The notes under the pieces are model-generated. The model had not been told where the DNA came from. It saw nothing but the letters and a program-made list of their open reading frames with translations, and made no database searches. This document shows positions 44,139 to 52,807 of a stretch of DNA of 64,000 nucleotides, piece after piece (within the stretch, counting starts at the first letter, position 1; each line of letters starts with the position of its first letter). The stretch covers positions 1 to 64,000 of the forward strand of contig JAFYYN010000011.1 in the NCBI GenBank assembly GCA_017557525.1, read 5' to 3'. The position numbers and the translations under genes are program-made. This stretch comes from Lachnospiraceae bacterium. Lineage in GTDB: Bacteria > Bacillota > Clostridia > Lachnospirales > Lachnospiraceae.

Positions 44139-45974
44139 TTATTCAAAAATACCAACAGTCATTCCGTTGCCTAACATCTTTTCGGTCTCTGACTGGTAGT
44201 AGCCCCAATTATCGGGATTCTCGTCTTTTCCTAAAGGAGCATAAATAAATACTGATCCGTTTCCTTTTACCTTGCCGTCATTTATAAACCAGATGTGTTT
44301 TTCCATCTCCTGCTTTTCGTTTGCATACTCGATGCACCCGATATAGCAGTTGCCGTTCATAGTAATGATACCTGGCTTTGCATTCCAGATACTTCCGCCC
44401 ATCTGGCTCTTTAGCTCAGCACCTTTTTCAATGGTAATTTCACCATTGTTGTAGATGTCTCCGCCCTGGGTGGTCTGGAGTTTTCCTCCATCCTTAACGA
44501 TTATCTGACTTCCCTCGCCAACATATACATCTGCCTCAAGAACTCCGCCTTTTTCAATAACAAGAGTAGCGTTGTTGGCAAGTGTTACATTTCCCATAGT
44601 ACTGATCTCAAAATCAAGGATCATGTCACTCTGTATGCATGCAATATTTGTCTTGAATTCACCGGTGGGAAGCATTTCCATTTCACAGACCTTTGCAAGA
44701 CCTGCGAGTGAAGTTACGGTATAAAAGTTTCCGGACATACACATATAGTCAACGCCTTCTACTGCATTTTCACTACCCGGAATATAGAAACCCTTCTGAT
44801 CATCCTGATCATTATTGCCCTGTTCTCCACCATTGTCAATGCTTGCAGACAAAGACTCTATATCAGTGATCTCTCCGGTCTGTGTCATAGGGTTAACATA
44901 GGCGTAAACAAGTACCAGCTGAGGTGTTGCACCGGGATAAACTACAGTTGCTTCACAGAGAATACAGAGATTAACTCCGTTAACTACCTGTGTTGCAAGA
45001 ATAGCTATGGGCTTATAATCAACTCCGTCAAGCTGATTTGTAGCACTTGCAAACATTTCCGTGTATTCTGCCGGGAATGCTACACTGTCAGGCTGACTCC
45101 ATCCACCGGGAAGTCCGTTTATATTAGTCTCGATACCTGATTTGATTTCGCTTGAAATATCGTTTATTTCTCCGTTAAGGTCAACATATATCTCTATTAT
45201 ACCATAAACTTCACTGACGTTCTGTGAAGGATTTGATATCCTGCAGAGAAGCTTGTAATTCATGCCTGCTACTACCTGCTCCTGTAAAACAAGAACCGGG
45301 ACGATCTGCTCATCATCTTTGTAGATTTCGTTCTGTTTTGCAAAGAATGCTGCAACAGTCTCAGGTACTTCGATGCTCTCGGGAGTACCCCATCCGCCTG
45401 TAACAGGGAAGCCGCCTTCAGGCATAACCACGATATCGGCTGTCTTTGCCTTGGTATCAAGTGTATACTCAAGATAGTTGCCTGTTAATGCCGCAAACTG
45501 TGTGAATACACCTATAGGAATATAGATCTGCTTGCTCTTTTTGATTGATTTTCCATACTTAAATGTATATTTCTGTTTACTGCCGGCTGCATCTGTGAAA
45601 GTAATCACATAGGAATTTTTGCCCTGAGTAAAGGAAAGGGTAACATTATCTGCCTTTACAGTTACTTTCTTTCCCTTCTGGGCGTAATCTCCGTTAGCTG
45701 CCTGCACAAAAGTCTTAGACGGCACATAGAGTACGGTCTCTTTGTTGCCATCAGCCTTACCTGTAACAGTGAAAGCTTTTTTATTTAGCTTTGCACCGTT
45801 AAGATACATCGTAATGTTTGCTTTTGCTTTCTTTAACGCACTGCTTGTTACTGTTACCGTGCTGTCAATCTGCTTAGCGTTTACAGCTTTGAAAGGCAGC
45901 AGGAGAACCTCTGCGCACATTGCAAAAACCAGAGCCATTACTAAAACAACCCTAAATACTTTTTGCTTCCTCAT
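44139..45974 (-). CDS. Secreted protein with stalk domain and cystatin-like repeats
   Basis: 611 residues. A signal peptide is followed by a copper-amine-oxidase-N-like stalk domain (about 40-185). Two repeats of about 90 residues then follow: each has GGW near its start and a central QVVAG (first) or QVVNG (second) with VNxxILCE/MNYKLLCR. The GG...QVVAG layout resembles cystatin-type protease inhibitor folds. The C-terminal 220 residues have a stretch of short repeats (ANNATLVIEKGG, KLQTTQGGDIYNNGEITIEK) that suggest a beta-helix. Role unknown; an inhibitor or surface adhesin is conceivable. Confidence 0.65.
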   Translation of the reverse strand: MRKQKVFRVVLVMALVFAMCAEVLLLPFKAVNAKQIDSTVTVTSSALKKAKANITMYLNGAKLNKKAFTVTGKADGNKETVLYVPSKTFVQAANGDYAQKGKKVTVKADNVTLSFTQGKNSYVITFTDAAGSKQKYTFKYGKSIKKSKQIYIPIGVFTQFAALTGNYLEYTLDTKAKTADIVVMPEGGFPVTGGWGTPESIEVPETVAAFFAKQNEIYKDDEQIVPVLVLQEQVVAGMNYKLLCRISNPSQNVSEVYGIIEIYVDLNGEINDISSEIKSGIETNINGLPGGWSQPDSVAFPAEYTEMFASATNQLDGVDYKPIAILATQVVNGVNLCILCEATVVYPGATPQLVLVYAYVNPMTQTGEITDIESLSASIDNGGEQGNNDQDDQKGFYIPGSENAVEGVDYMCMSGNFYTVTSLAGLAKVCEMEMLPTGEFKTNIACIQSDMILDFEISTMGNVTLANNATLVIEKGGVLEADVYVGEGSQIIVKDGGKLQTTQGGDIYNNGEITIEKGAELKSQMGGSIWNAKPGIITMNGNCYIGCIEYANEKQEMEKHIWFINDGKVKGNGSVFIYAPLGKDENPDNWGYYQSETEKMLGNGMTVGIFE

Positions 45975-46088
45975 ACATTAACCTCCCAATCGTTTTAATT
46001 GATTTATATTACCGAAAAGAATTATATTCTCTTTGGAAATATTACCTTATTTTACCACAAACGGTAAATTTTTTCCATAGTTTTTTTC

Positions 46089-46117
46089 TTGACGCTTTAT
46101 ATCTTATATAATAAAAT
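46089..46117 (+). promoter_or_regulatory. Promoter of the moxR operon
   Basis: TTGACG (46089-46094), 17 bases, TAAAAT (46112-46117). Confidence 0.6.
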
Positions 46118-46154
46118 ATCATATATAAAATACGAAATTCGAGGGGAAATTACT

Positions 46155-47105
46155 ATGGCAGATAACGCTTTTGAACTTATAAACAGGATAAAAACAAATA
46201 TAAAGACTACATTTGCAGGCAACGAAACCATTATAGACAGGCTGATCTGCTGTATGCTGTCAGGAGGGCATCTGCTTTTGGAGGATGTGCCCGGAGTGGG
46301 CAAGACCACTCTTGCACTTTCCCTTGCGCATTCCATAAACTGCAGCTTCGGACGTGTATCATTTTCGCCGGATACACTTCCTTCGGATATCACCGGACTG
46401 ACTATTTATAATTCTGCAACAAAGACCTTTGATTACAGACCCGGTCCTATAATGTGCAATATTTTCCTTGCAGATGAAATAAACCGTACACCTCCTAAGA
46501 CACAGTCAGCATTACTCGAGGCCATGCAGGAAAAAAAGGTGACTGTTGACGGAGCTACGCATGATATCGAGGGGTTATTTATGGTAATAGCTACCCAAAA
46601 CCCCATAGAGTTTGCCGGTACCTATCCCCTGCCCGAGGCTCAGCTTGACAGATTTATGATGAAGCTGTCACTTGGCTATCCTTCAAAGGACGACGAGCTT
46701 GGGCTTGCACATATGTTTTTAGAGGATAAAAAAGTTGAAACGCTTACAAGTGTCTGCAATGAGAAAGATGTGCTTAATCTTCAGGACATGGTAAGAAACG
46801 TAACAGTAAAAGATAATGTTATTGAGTATGTACATAATATTATAACTGCAACCCGAAACGAAAAGCGTTTTATGACAGGTGCGAGCCCTAGAGCAATGCT
46901 TGCTCTGATAAGAGCCTCACAGGCCAATGCTCTGATGGACGGCAGGGATTTTGTTAAGCCGGATGACATAAAGCAGCTTTACGTACCAGTGCTGTTACAC
47001 AGACTGCCTCTTTCCGTCGAAGCAAGAATGTCACATGATAATCCGGAGACCATACTGAAATCACTGATCGCTACGGTTGAAGTACCGGTGGATTCAGGAA
47101 ACTGA
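46155..47105 (+). CDS. MoxR-family AAA+ ATPase
   Basis: 316-residue chaperone-like ATPase: Walker A GVGKTT near residue 45, FSPDTLPSDITG, LADEINRTPPKTQSALLEAMQ with Walker B, sensor ATQNPIEF, and PLPEAQLDRF. MoxR proteins typically act with DUF58 and transglutaminase-like partners, as here, in envelope or metal-cofactor-linked assembly. ATG at 46155 follows GAGGGGA; the frame upstream lacks an RBS. First of a three-gene operon. Confidence 0.93.
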   Translation: MADNAFELINRIKTNIKTTFAGNETIIDRLICCMLSGGHLLLEDVPGVGKTTLALSLAHSINCSFGRVSFSPDTLPSDITGLTIYNSATKTFDYRPGPIMCNIFLADEINRTPPKTQSALLEAMQEKKVTVDGATHDIEGLFMVIATQNPIEFAGTYPLPEAQLDRFMMKLSLGYPSKDDELGLAHMFLEDKKVETLTSVCNEKDVLNLQDMVRNVTVKDNVIEYVHNIITATRNEKRFMTGASPRAMLALIRASQANALMDGRDFVKPDDIKQLYVPVLLHRLPLSVEARMSHDNPETILKSLIATVEVPVDSGN

Positions 47106-47112
47106 TAAACTT

Positions 47113-48339
47113 ATGAAAAAAAACAGGATCATATATTTACTGCTATGTATAGCAGTGATAGTGCTCGCAAGTTTCCGCGGCGGACCCATAACCTACTCCA
47201 TCCTTTTCGGAGTGCTGCTGGTTACGCCTGTTTCGCTTATCTATTTGTTTACGGTATATGTTTTCTTTAAACTGTATCAGGTACTAGGGACAAAGCACAT
47301 CACTGCATATGAGCCAATACCGTATTATTTCGTTTTGCAGAATGAATATCTGCTTAATTTCTGCCATATAAGCGTCAGCACATATTCAACATTTTCTTAT
47401 ATAGATGAGCTGCAAAGAAATACAGAGGGCGAGAATACTGTCGAGGAATCTCCTAAAAAAGGCAGCTCCGAATCGGGTGTAACTAAAACCTACGAGCTGC
47501 TGCCGGGTGAAAGCGTGCGATATGACACCACGCTCATATGCAGATACAGGGGAGATTACCATGTTGGGATCAAGGAGATCACCATAATTGATTTCTTTAG
47601 ACTCTTTAAAATAACATACAAGGTTCCTGAGCCGCTAAATGCTGTCGTACTGCCAAGAGTTCTTGAGATTGAGAGTCTGAAAAGCGTCCCCGATATGGTA
47701 ATTGCGACATATAAGGAAAACCCCAGATTAAACTCGGATTTTGATGCACAGACCAGAGATTACGTACCCGGGGATCCTCTAAAAGGAATCCACTGGAAAT
47801 CCACCGCCAAGACAGGGAAGCTTAAAAGCCGTATCACATACGGTGAACAGCGTCAGGGCATATCTGTTTTTCTTGATACGAAAAGAATATCCGACGATGA
47901 ATATGTATATATTCCCGTTGAAAATAAATGTCTGGAGATAGTACTTGCACTTACAAATTATTTCTCAGGCTTTGCGGTACCGACTTCGATGTTTTACAGC
48001 CAGTCAGAACCAAAGACCATTAAATGCAGCGCCGCACATGAAATGGAGAATTTCTTAGGGATCGTTTCAATGGTTAAATTCCGTGCTGACGAGGATGCTT
48101 CGGTGACTCTTAATATGCTGCTTGCAGGCTCGGCATTTAAGGACTGCATGATTGCATTCTTAGTTATTACAGGGGCTGATGCAGAGCTAAACAAGAGGCT
48201 GTACGAGCTTTCAACCTTTGGGATAAATACCGTAATATACTATGTCGGATATAATCCCAATCCTGCAGATATAATGGAACTCACAAATGTAAGAGTTATC
48301 CCGGTACACCCCGAGGATGACCTTCATAATGTTTTATAA
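47113..48339 (+). CDS. DUF58-domain membrane protein
   Basis: 408 residues. Two N-terminal membrane helices (about 8-22, 28-50) are followed by a soluble domain. The DUF58 core is RDYVPGDPLKGIHWKSTAKT near residue 215-235, then a VWA-like fold. Partner of the MoxR ATPase directly upstream (7-base gap). ATG at 47113 is chosen since the upstream start lies inside moxR. Confidence 0.9.
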   Translation: MKKNRIIYLLLCIAVIVLASFRGGPITYSILFGVLLVTPVSLIYLFTVYVFFKLYQVLGTKHITAYEPIPYYFVLQNEYLLNFCHISVSTYSTFSYIDELQRNTEGENTVEESPKKGSSESGVTKTYELLPGESVRYDTTLICRYRGDYHVGIKEITIIDFFRLFKITYKVPEPLNAVVLPRVLEIESLKSVPDMVIATYKENPRLNSDFDAQTRDYVPGDPLKGIHWKSTAKTGKLKSRITYGEQRQGISVFLDTKRISDDEYVYIPVENKCLEIVLALTNYFSGFAVPTSMFYSQSEPKTIKCSAAHEMENFLGIVSMVKFRADEDASVTLNMLLAGSAFKDCMIAFLVITGADAELNKRLYELSTFGINTVIYYVGYNPNPADIMELTNVRVIPVHPEDDLHNVL

Positions 48340-48361
48340 AACGTCATTTATGACACGGTAG

Positions 48362-50821
48362 ATGATCATGTATATAAGGGAAGAACTGACAGACTTTTGC
48401 TATCGGCTTATCCTTACCATAACAATAGCACTGTTTCTGTTTTTAGAAATTTATAATTTCTACGACCCTGAGCTTATTACAAGGAAGAATATAATATCCG
48501 TCCTTTTGATAAGCCTTTCTTTCAATGTCCTTTTACTTATATATCATAAGATTCATCTCTATATAATACCGGCCATTTTCTTAGCTACAGCTATATTTGC
48601 TTTCTTTATCAATGAAGATGATGTAACTCTCATTTTAAAAAGTGTTTTGTTCAAGCTGGTGATCATAGGGTTTGCAGCTTTTATCATATTCCTTACCTCG
48701 GATACCTCCGTGGCGGTAAATCTGATACTTTCAGCAGGGCTTATTCTTTATATGGCTATTTTGCTGATAAGGGATATGGATATTTATCCTGCTTCACCGG
48801 CATTTGCGATGTTTTATATTGCATTCTCGATTACACGATTTATCCGCAGGAAGCCGGTAAATTCTGGGAATATAGTTTCTGAGGATATGCCCGGTACAGT
48901 TGCGTTATCTCCCGCAGCAAGGCTTCGCCGATATGTTACATTTATAATACCTTTTCTCCTGGTTATCCCCCTTGCTATATTCCTGCTCCCAAAGCCTGAA
49001 ACTCCCATCAGCTGGGATTGGGCTAAAAGGCTTTATGAAAATGCGGTTGATGGTATCAACAAGCTGTCGCACAAGCTTTCGTTGTATCTTTTCTCTTCTG
49101 AAGACGAAGACGGCATCACGGTTTCTTTCGGATATGAGGATTCCATGACCTACGATAACGATGATAATAATGCAACAGTTATGGAACTATATACCGACAG
49201 CCGCATATATGGCGGAAGTTATCTTAAAGGTGAGATCTTCAACGTCTTTGAGAATGGGGGATGGAGAAATACCTTGGAAAGCAGCAGGGATTATTCTGCT
49301 ATTGATGCCTTTGAAACGTACTATGGAGTTGTAAATTTTGACAAGGAATGTGTAAATGATATTCTGAAAAGAAGCGATATAAAAATAAGGTATCTTGATC
49401 TGGCTACCAGAATGCTGTTCGTTCCCTCGAAAATACTTCCCATCAATCAGATAATATCCGGTAAAAGTAATATTAATATGGGCGGGTATTATACATATAA
49501 GCCTGAGGATAAGGATGATCTTATCTGTAACGACAACGAGCACCTGTTGTTTAGCGAACGTAAAACCTATGGCACCGAATACAATCTTCAGTATTATCAG
49601 TTAAATTATGGCAGCAGACCATTCTATGATTTTATGGTTTCAGATTTGCCTGAAAACGAAGATGCCTTCAGAGTTACCAAAACCAGTTATTTGAATTTCG
49701 CCTATGGTGATATAACTTTGGAAGAAATTAGTGAATACCGTGATTACATAAACCGCTATTATATTTCAAAGCCTCAGGTCAGGGATTCTGTAAAGGAATG
49801 GGTTGAAACCGTAACAAAGGATGCCACATCTGATTATGATAAGCTAAAAGCCATAGAATATGCTCTTTCGAACTATGAATATACCTTAGAGGGCGGAGAG
49901 CTTCCTGATTATGTAAAAAGCGAAGGCGATTTTTTAAATTACTTTTTAATAGAGAAAAGAAGCGGTTACTGTGTACACTATGCGACAGCCTTCTGTCTGC
50001 TGGCACGCTATATGGGTTTCCCTGCCAGAGTTATCCAGGGATATAAAACATATGTAAAATCAGGGGAAACAGCATACGTAATAAGCGGTGATGGTCATAC
50101 CTGGCCCGAAGTATATTTCCCCGGCAAGGGCTGGATAGCATTTGAACCCACTCCCGGTTTAGAAACATGGAGATATGGCAGCTGGAAAATCTACTCCGGC
50201 AAATACAGTGAGTATCAGGAAAAGACAGATGCCTATACACCGTTTTACCCTGATGTCCCCGAGGTTGCGGAAGATGAAGAATATGTGAAATCACACTCCG
50301 AAAGCCGTGTATCCGGTATGCTGATACTGATCATTGTAAGCATAATAATAATCAGCCTGATATTACTGGTTGTCACAAGTCTCATATTAAACTATGTTAA
50401 GAGACGCAAGCTTACATCTCAAAAGCTTTACAGTGTTGAGTTTAAAAACATACTTGCCATATTAAAGGAATTAAAGATCACAAGATTAAAGGAGGAAACC
50501 CTTGAGGAGTTTTCCGGTAAATGTAGAGAGAAGCTCTCTGAACTGATAAGAGAAACTGATAAAGATAAATCTGCCAAGGCCAAATCTGACGATAAACCGG
50601 TGGAAGACCGTAAAGGCATAAATACCATAATTCCAAGATATACATCTGTAGTAAAAACTTATGAGCATTACATTTATGGGAACAAAGATATCAGCGATGA
50701 GGAACTGAACGAAATCTCCGGATTAAAGGATAAACTCCTCATCCTGATGAAAAGATTTTATGGAGCAACATATCTTATCCATAAGATGAGTCTGTATATT
50801 GCAAGCTCGATAAGGACATAA
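48362..50821 (+). CDS. Transglutaminase-like membrane protein
   Basis: 819-residue protein with about six N-terminal membrane helices (residues 15-205), an extracytoplasmic domain, then a transglutaminase-like domain around 480-620. The catalytic Cys is at residue 537 in SGYCVHYATA and the His at 579 in GDGHTWPEVYF; WIAFEPTPG follows. One more membrane helix is near 650-675, and a cytoplasmic tail follows. Third gene of the MoxR-DUF58-transglutaminase operon; a near neighbour ATG at 48368 is an alternative start. Such operons are thought to act in protein maturation at the envelope. Confidence 0.9.
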   Translation: MIMYIREELTDFCYRLILTITIALFLFLEIYNFYDPELITRKNIISVLLISLSFNVLLLIYHKIHLYIIPAIFLATAIFAFFINEDDVTLILKSVLFKLVIIGFAAFIIFLTSDTSVAVNLILSAGLILYMAILLIRDMDIYPASPAFAMFYIAFSITRFIRRKPVNSGNIVSEDMPGTVALSPAARLRRYVTFIIPFLLVIPLAIFLLPKPETPISWDWAKRLYENAVDGINKLSHKLSLYLFSSEDEDGITVSFGYEDSMTYDNDDNNATVMELYTDSRIYGGSYLKGEIFNVFENGGWRNTLESSRDYSAIDAFETYYGVVNFDKECVNDILKRSDIKIRYLDLATRMLFVPSKILPINQIISGKSNINMGGYYTYKPEDKDDLICNDNEHLLFSERKTYGTEYNLQYYQLNYGSRPFYDFMVSDLPENEDAFRVTKTSYLNFAYGDITLEEISEYRDYINRYYISKPQVRDSVKEWVETVTKDATSDYDKLKAIEYALSNYEYTLEGGELPDYVKSEGDFLNYFLIEKRSGYCVHYATAFCLLARYMGFPARVIQGYKTYVKSGETAYVISGDGHTWPEVYFPGKGWIAFEPTPGLETWRYGSWKIYSGKYSEYQEKTDAYTPFYPDVPEVAEDEEYVKSHSESRVSGMLILIIVSIIIISLILLVVTSLILNYVKRRKLTSQKLYSVEFKNILAILKELKITRLKEETLEEFSGKCREKLSELIRETDKDKSAKAKSDDKPVEDRKGINTIIPRYTSVVKTYEHYIYGNKDISDEELNEISGLKDKLLILMKRFYGATYLIHKMSLYIASSIRT

Positions 50822-50826
50822 AACAG

Positions 50827-50857
50827 ACCCGGGAACTGCTAACGGCAGTTCCCGGGT
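50827..50857. terminator. Terminator at the operon end
   Basis: ACCCGGGAACTGC pairs with GCAGTTCCCGGGT, 13 bp. It resembles the hairpin at 44083-44114. Confidence 0.85.
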
Positions 50858-50862
50858 TATCT

Positions 50863-50949
50863 TTACTTAACTTTTATCTTAATTTTCTGTACTGTCTTTT
50901 TATATGATCCAGAGGCATCTGCAGTCTCACATGCTTTTCTAAAAGATAA
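50863..50949 (-). pseudogene. C-terminal remnant of a secreted protein gene
   Basis: Open minus-strand frame ending in a TAA, with no start codon. It encodes ETADASGSYKKTVQK and ends in a Lys/Val-rich strand, typical of the last beta strand of a secreted Ig- or Fn3-like protein. It lies between the terminator and the RyR protein stop. The rest of the gene is missing. Confidence 0.4.
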
Positions 50950-52806
50950 TCATTGATTTTCTTCCAAGAGCTTTAAGACCACCTTTATGTTGTCCCTGTC
51001 CATCTGCTTATAGTCCGTATCCTTTCCGGTCACGGCACTTTCCTTTGCAGACAAGGCATCGAGCTCATCCCACGAAACAAGACATGCATGCCGTTTATCT
51101 GCAGTATCCTTTGAAATACGGGTACGGCCTTTTCCTCCAAGCGCAATCTCTTTTCGATATTCTTCGGCACGTTTTTCCCATACTTCGTCACTCATTTTTG
51201 TATATCCCATACTGTAATGGAATCCGCACCAGCGAAGATGCTCGGTTATTGACATATTCTCCATCTTTTTATCGGATATCTCTATAGATTGGTTGCCGCA
51301 AAGTCTGAAAAGATAAGCCGACAGGAAGTCTGCACTGGCTCTGCAGCTCATACGGCTGAAATAATCACTTGAGAACCACTGTTCCTTCTCGGACCCGTCA
51401 GGCCCGCAGTAATAATGGTTTATCTTCATGGCGAACTCATCCATGGTACCGCCGTAAAGTATATCCGCATCATGCAGGCAAGAGTATTCACTCTCCACAT
51501 GGTTTCTGTGGCATACAACACTGTCATCGCAGCACTGATATACAGGCATCTTTCTTCCGTATACGTTTAGCAGTTCCATGATGGAATATGCAAGTTCGCT
51601 GCCCTTTTTAAGGCTGCCTACAGCTATCACTATATAGGTTAATGTCTTTGCATGTTCCTCCAGAAAATCACAGAACTTGACGCTCTGTCCGCTGTATGGG
51701 TAAAAATTCACATCATAGTTTTCCAAAAGCCCGGCATAGGATCTCCTGAAAAAACCGTCTATCATACCGCATGCAGGATCAAATACATGTGCATGAAAAC
51801 TGCTACCCGCAAACTGTCCGTTAGCCACCAGTTTCTTTAACACATCCTGGCCCATATGTCCAAAACCGATTACCAGCACTTCCACATCAGCCTTTGCCAG
51901 ACCATTATCATCAAATTCCACCGCTTTGCATATCGGATATTTCTGTACCAGGAGTCTCGCTGTAAGCTCGGCATGATCAAACGCCTTTACCTCTCCGTAC
52001 CCATAGTGATCCTTTCCTACCTGAAGGTCGCCGCCGTGGCTTTCCTCCTGTCCGAGCAGGACCAGATCGGTCCTTGCGGGGTCAAAATTCTCTTCCTTTA
52101 ATACCTTTAACAGATTGACCGCATACTTGATATTGGCATCCTCGTTGGTATCCAAAGCATACAGATGCAGCTTCTGCTTATCATCGCGCATGGCAAGTCT
52201 CTTAAAAAAAGCTTTTTGAGGCTGGAGAGAAACATCATCGTTGTAGAGAAGTGCTCCCATCTGACGGATGACCGATTCCTGAGATGAATCTGCACGTCCC
52301 ACAAATACCAAAGAATTATGTTTGTCGGAAGACATATGCCTTCCGAATGCAAGCGAGCTGTCATTTACACCATATATGACCACAACATTCTTTACGCGGA
52401 GCAAAAATTGGCGCAGCCTTCTTATAGCACCTTTTCCGAGTGCCATAATGGCAGCACTTGCCATCGAATAGTATGCCAGAAAATGAACGGTCCAGAAAAG
52501 TACGACCAGTACCGATCCGTTAAGTCCTGCGTTCTCCAGAGCTTCCCTAAATACTGCCTCATTATTCATGCCCACAAACATACGTCCGACATCTATTAGT
52601 GTCCGAAGCACCGCCGACATATGCACAAACAAGCCTTCATGTCCGTGAGAATAGGCAAATCCGTACAGGACTATACCCCCAAGAGCAGCTATAAAGAATG
52701 CTATCCCCGTGATCCTTTCCCTTTTCTCCTGTTCAAGAGCAATATAAAATATCACTACGACGAAAAATGCCGCCGACAACAGTATTACTGTCATATCAAC
52801 TGCCAT
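50950..52806 (-). CDS. Membrane Rossmann protein with RyR-like C-terminal domain
   Basis: 618 residues. Three N-terminal membrane helices (about 5-25, 33-50, 100-122), then two TrkA-N-like NAD-binding Rossmann domains (VVVIYGVNDSS near 140; VEVLVIGFGHMGQDVL near 308). The C-terminal 100 residues match the RyR fold: EHLRWCGFHYSMGY, HACLVSWDELD and DYKQMDRDNI. The RyR domain in prokaryotes is linked to nucleotide-sensing channel proteins. It starts 1 base after the stop of the channel gene, so translation is probably coupled. Function is inferred from the domains. Confidence 0.72.
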   Translation of the reverse strand: MAVDMTVILLSAAFFVVVIFYIALEQEKRERITGIAFFIAALGGIVLYGFAYSHGHEGLFVHMSAVLRTLIDVGRMFVGMNNEAVFREALENAGLNGSVLVVLFWTVHFLAYYSMASAAIMALGKGAIRRLRQFLLRVKNVVVIYGVNDSSLAFGRHMSSDKHNSLVFVGRADSSQESVIRQMGALLYNDDVSLQPQKAFFKRLAMRDDKQKLHLYALDTNEDANIKYAVNLLKVLKEENFDPARTDLVLLGQEESHGGDLQVGKDHYGYGEVKAFDHAELTARLLVQKYPICKAVEFDDNGLAKADVEVLVIGFGHMGQDVLKKLVANGQFAGSSFHAHVFDPACGMIDGFFRRSYAGLLENYDVNFYPYSGQSVKFCDFLEEHAKTLTYIVIAVGSLKKGSELAYSIMELLNVYGRKMPVYQCCDDSVVCHRNHVESEYSCLHDADILYGGTMDEFAMKINHYYCGPDGSEKEQWFSSDYFSRMSCRASADFLSAYLFRLCGNQSIEISDKKMENMSITEHLRWCGFHYSMGYTKMSDEVWEKRAEEYRKEIALGGKGRTRISKDTADKRHACLVSWDELDALSAKESAVTGKDTDYKQMDRDNIKVVLKLLEENQ

Positions 52807-52807
52807 A

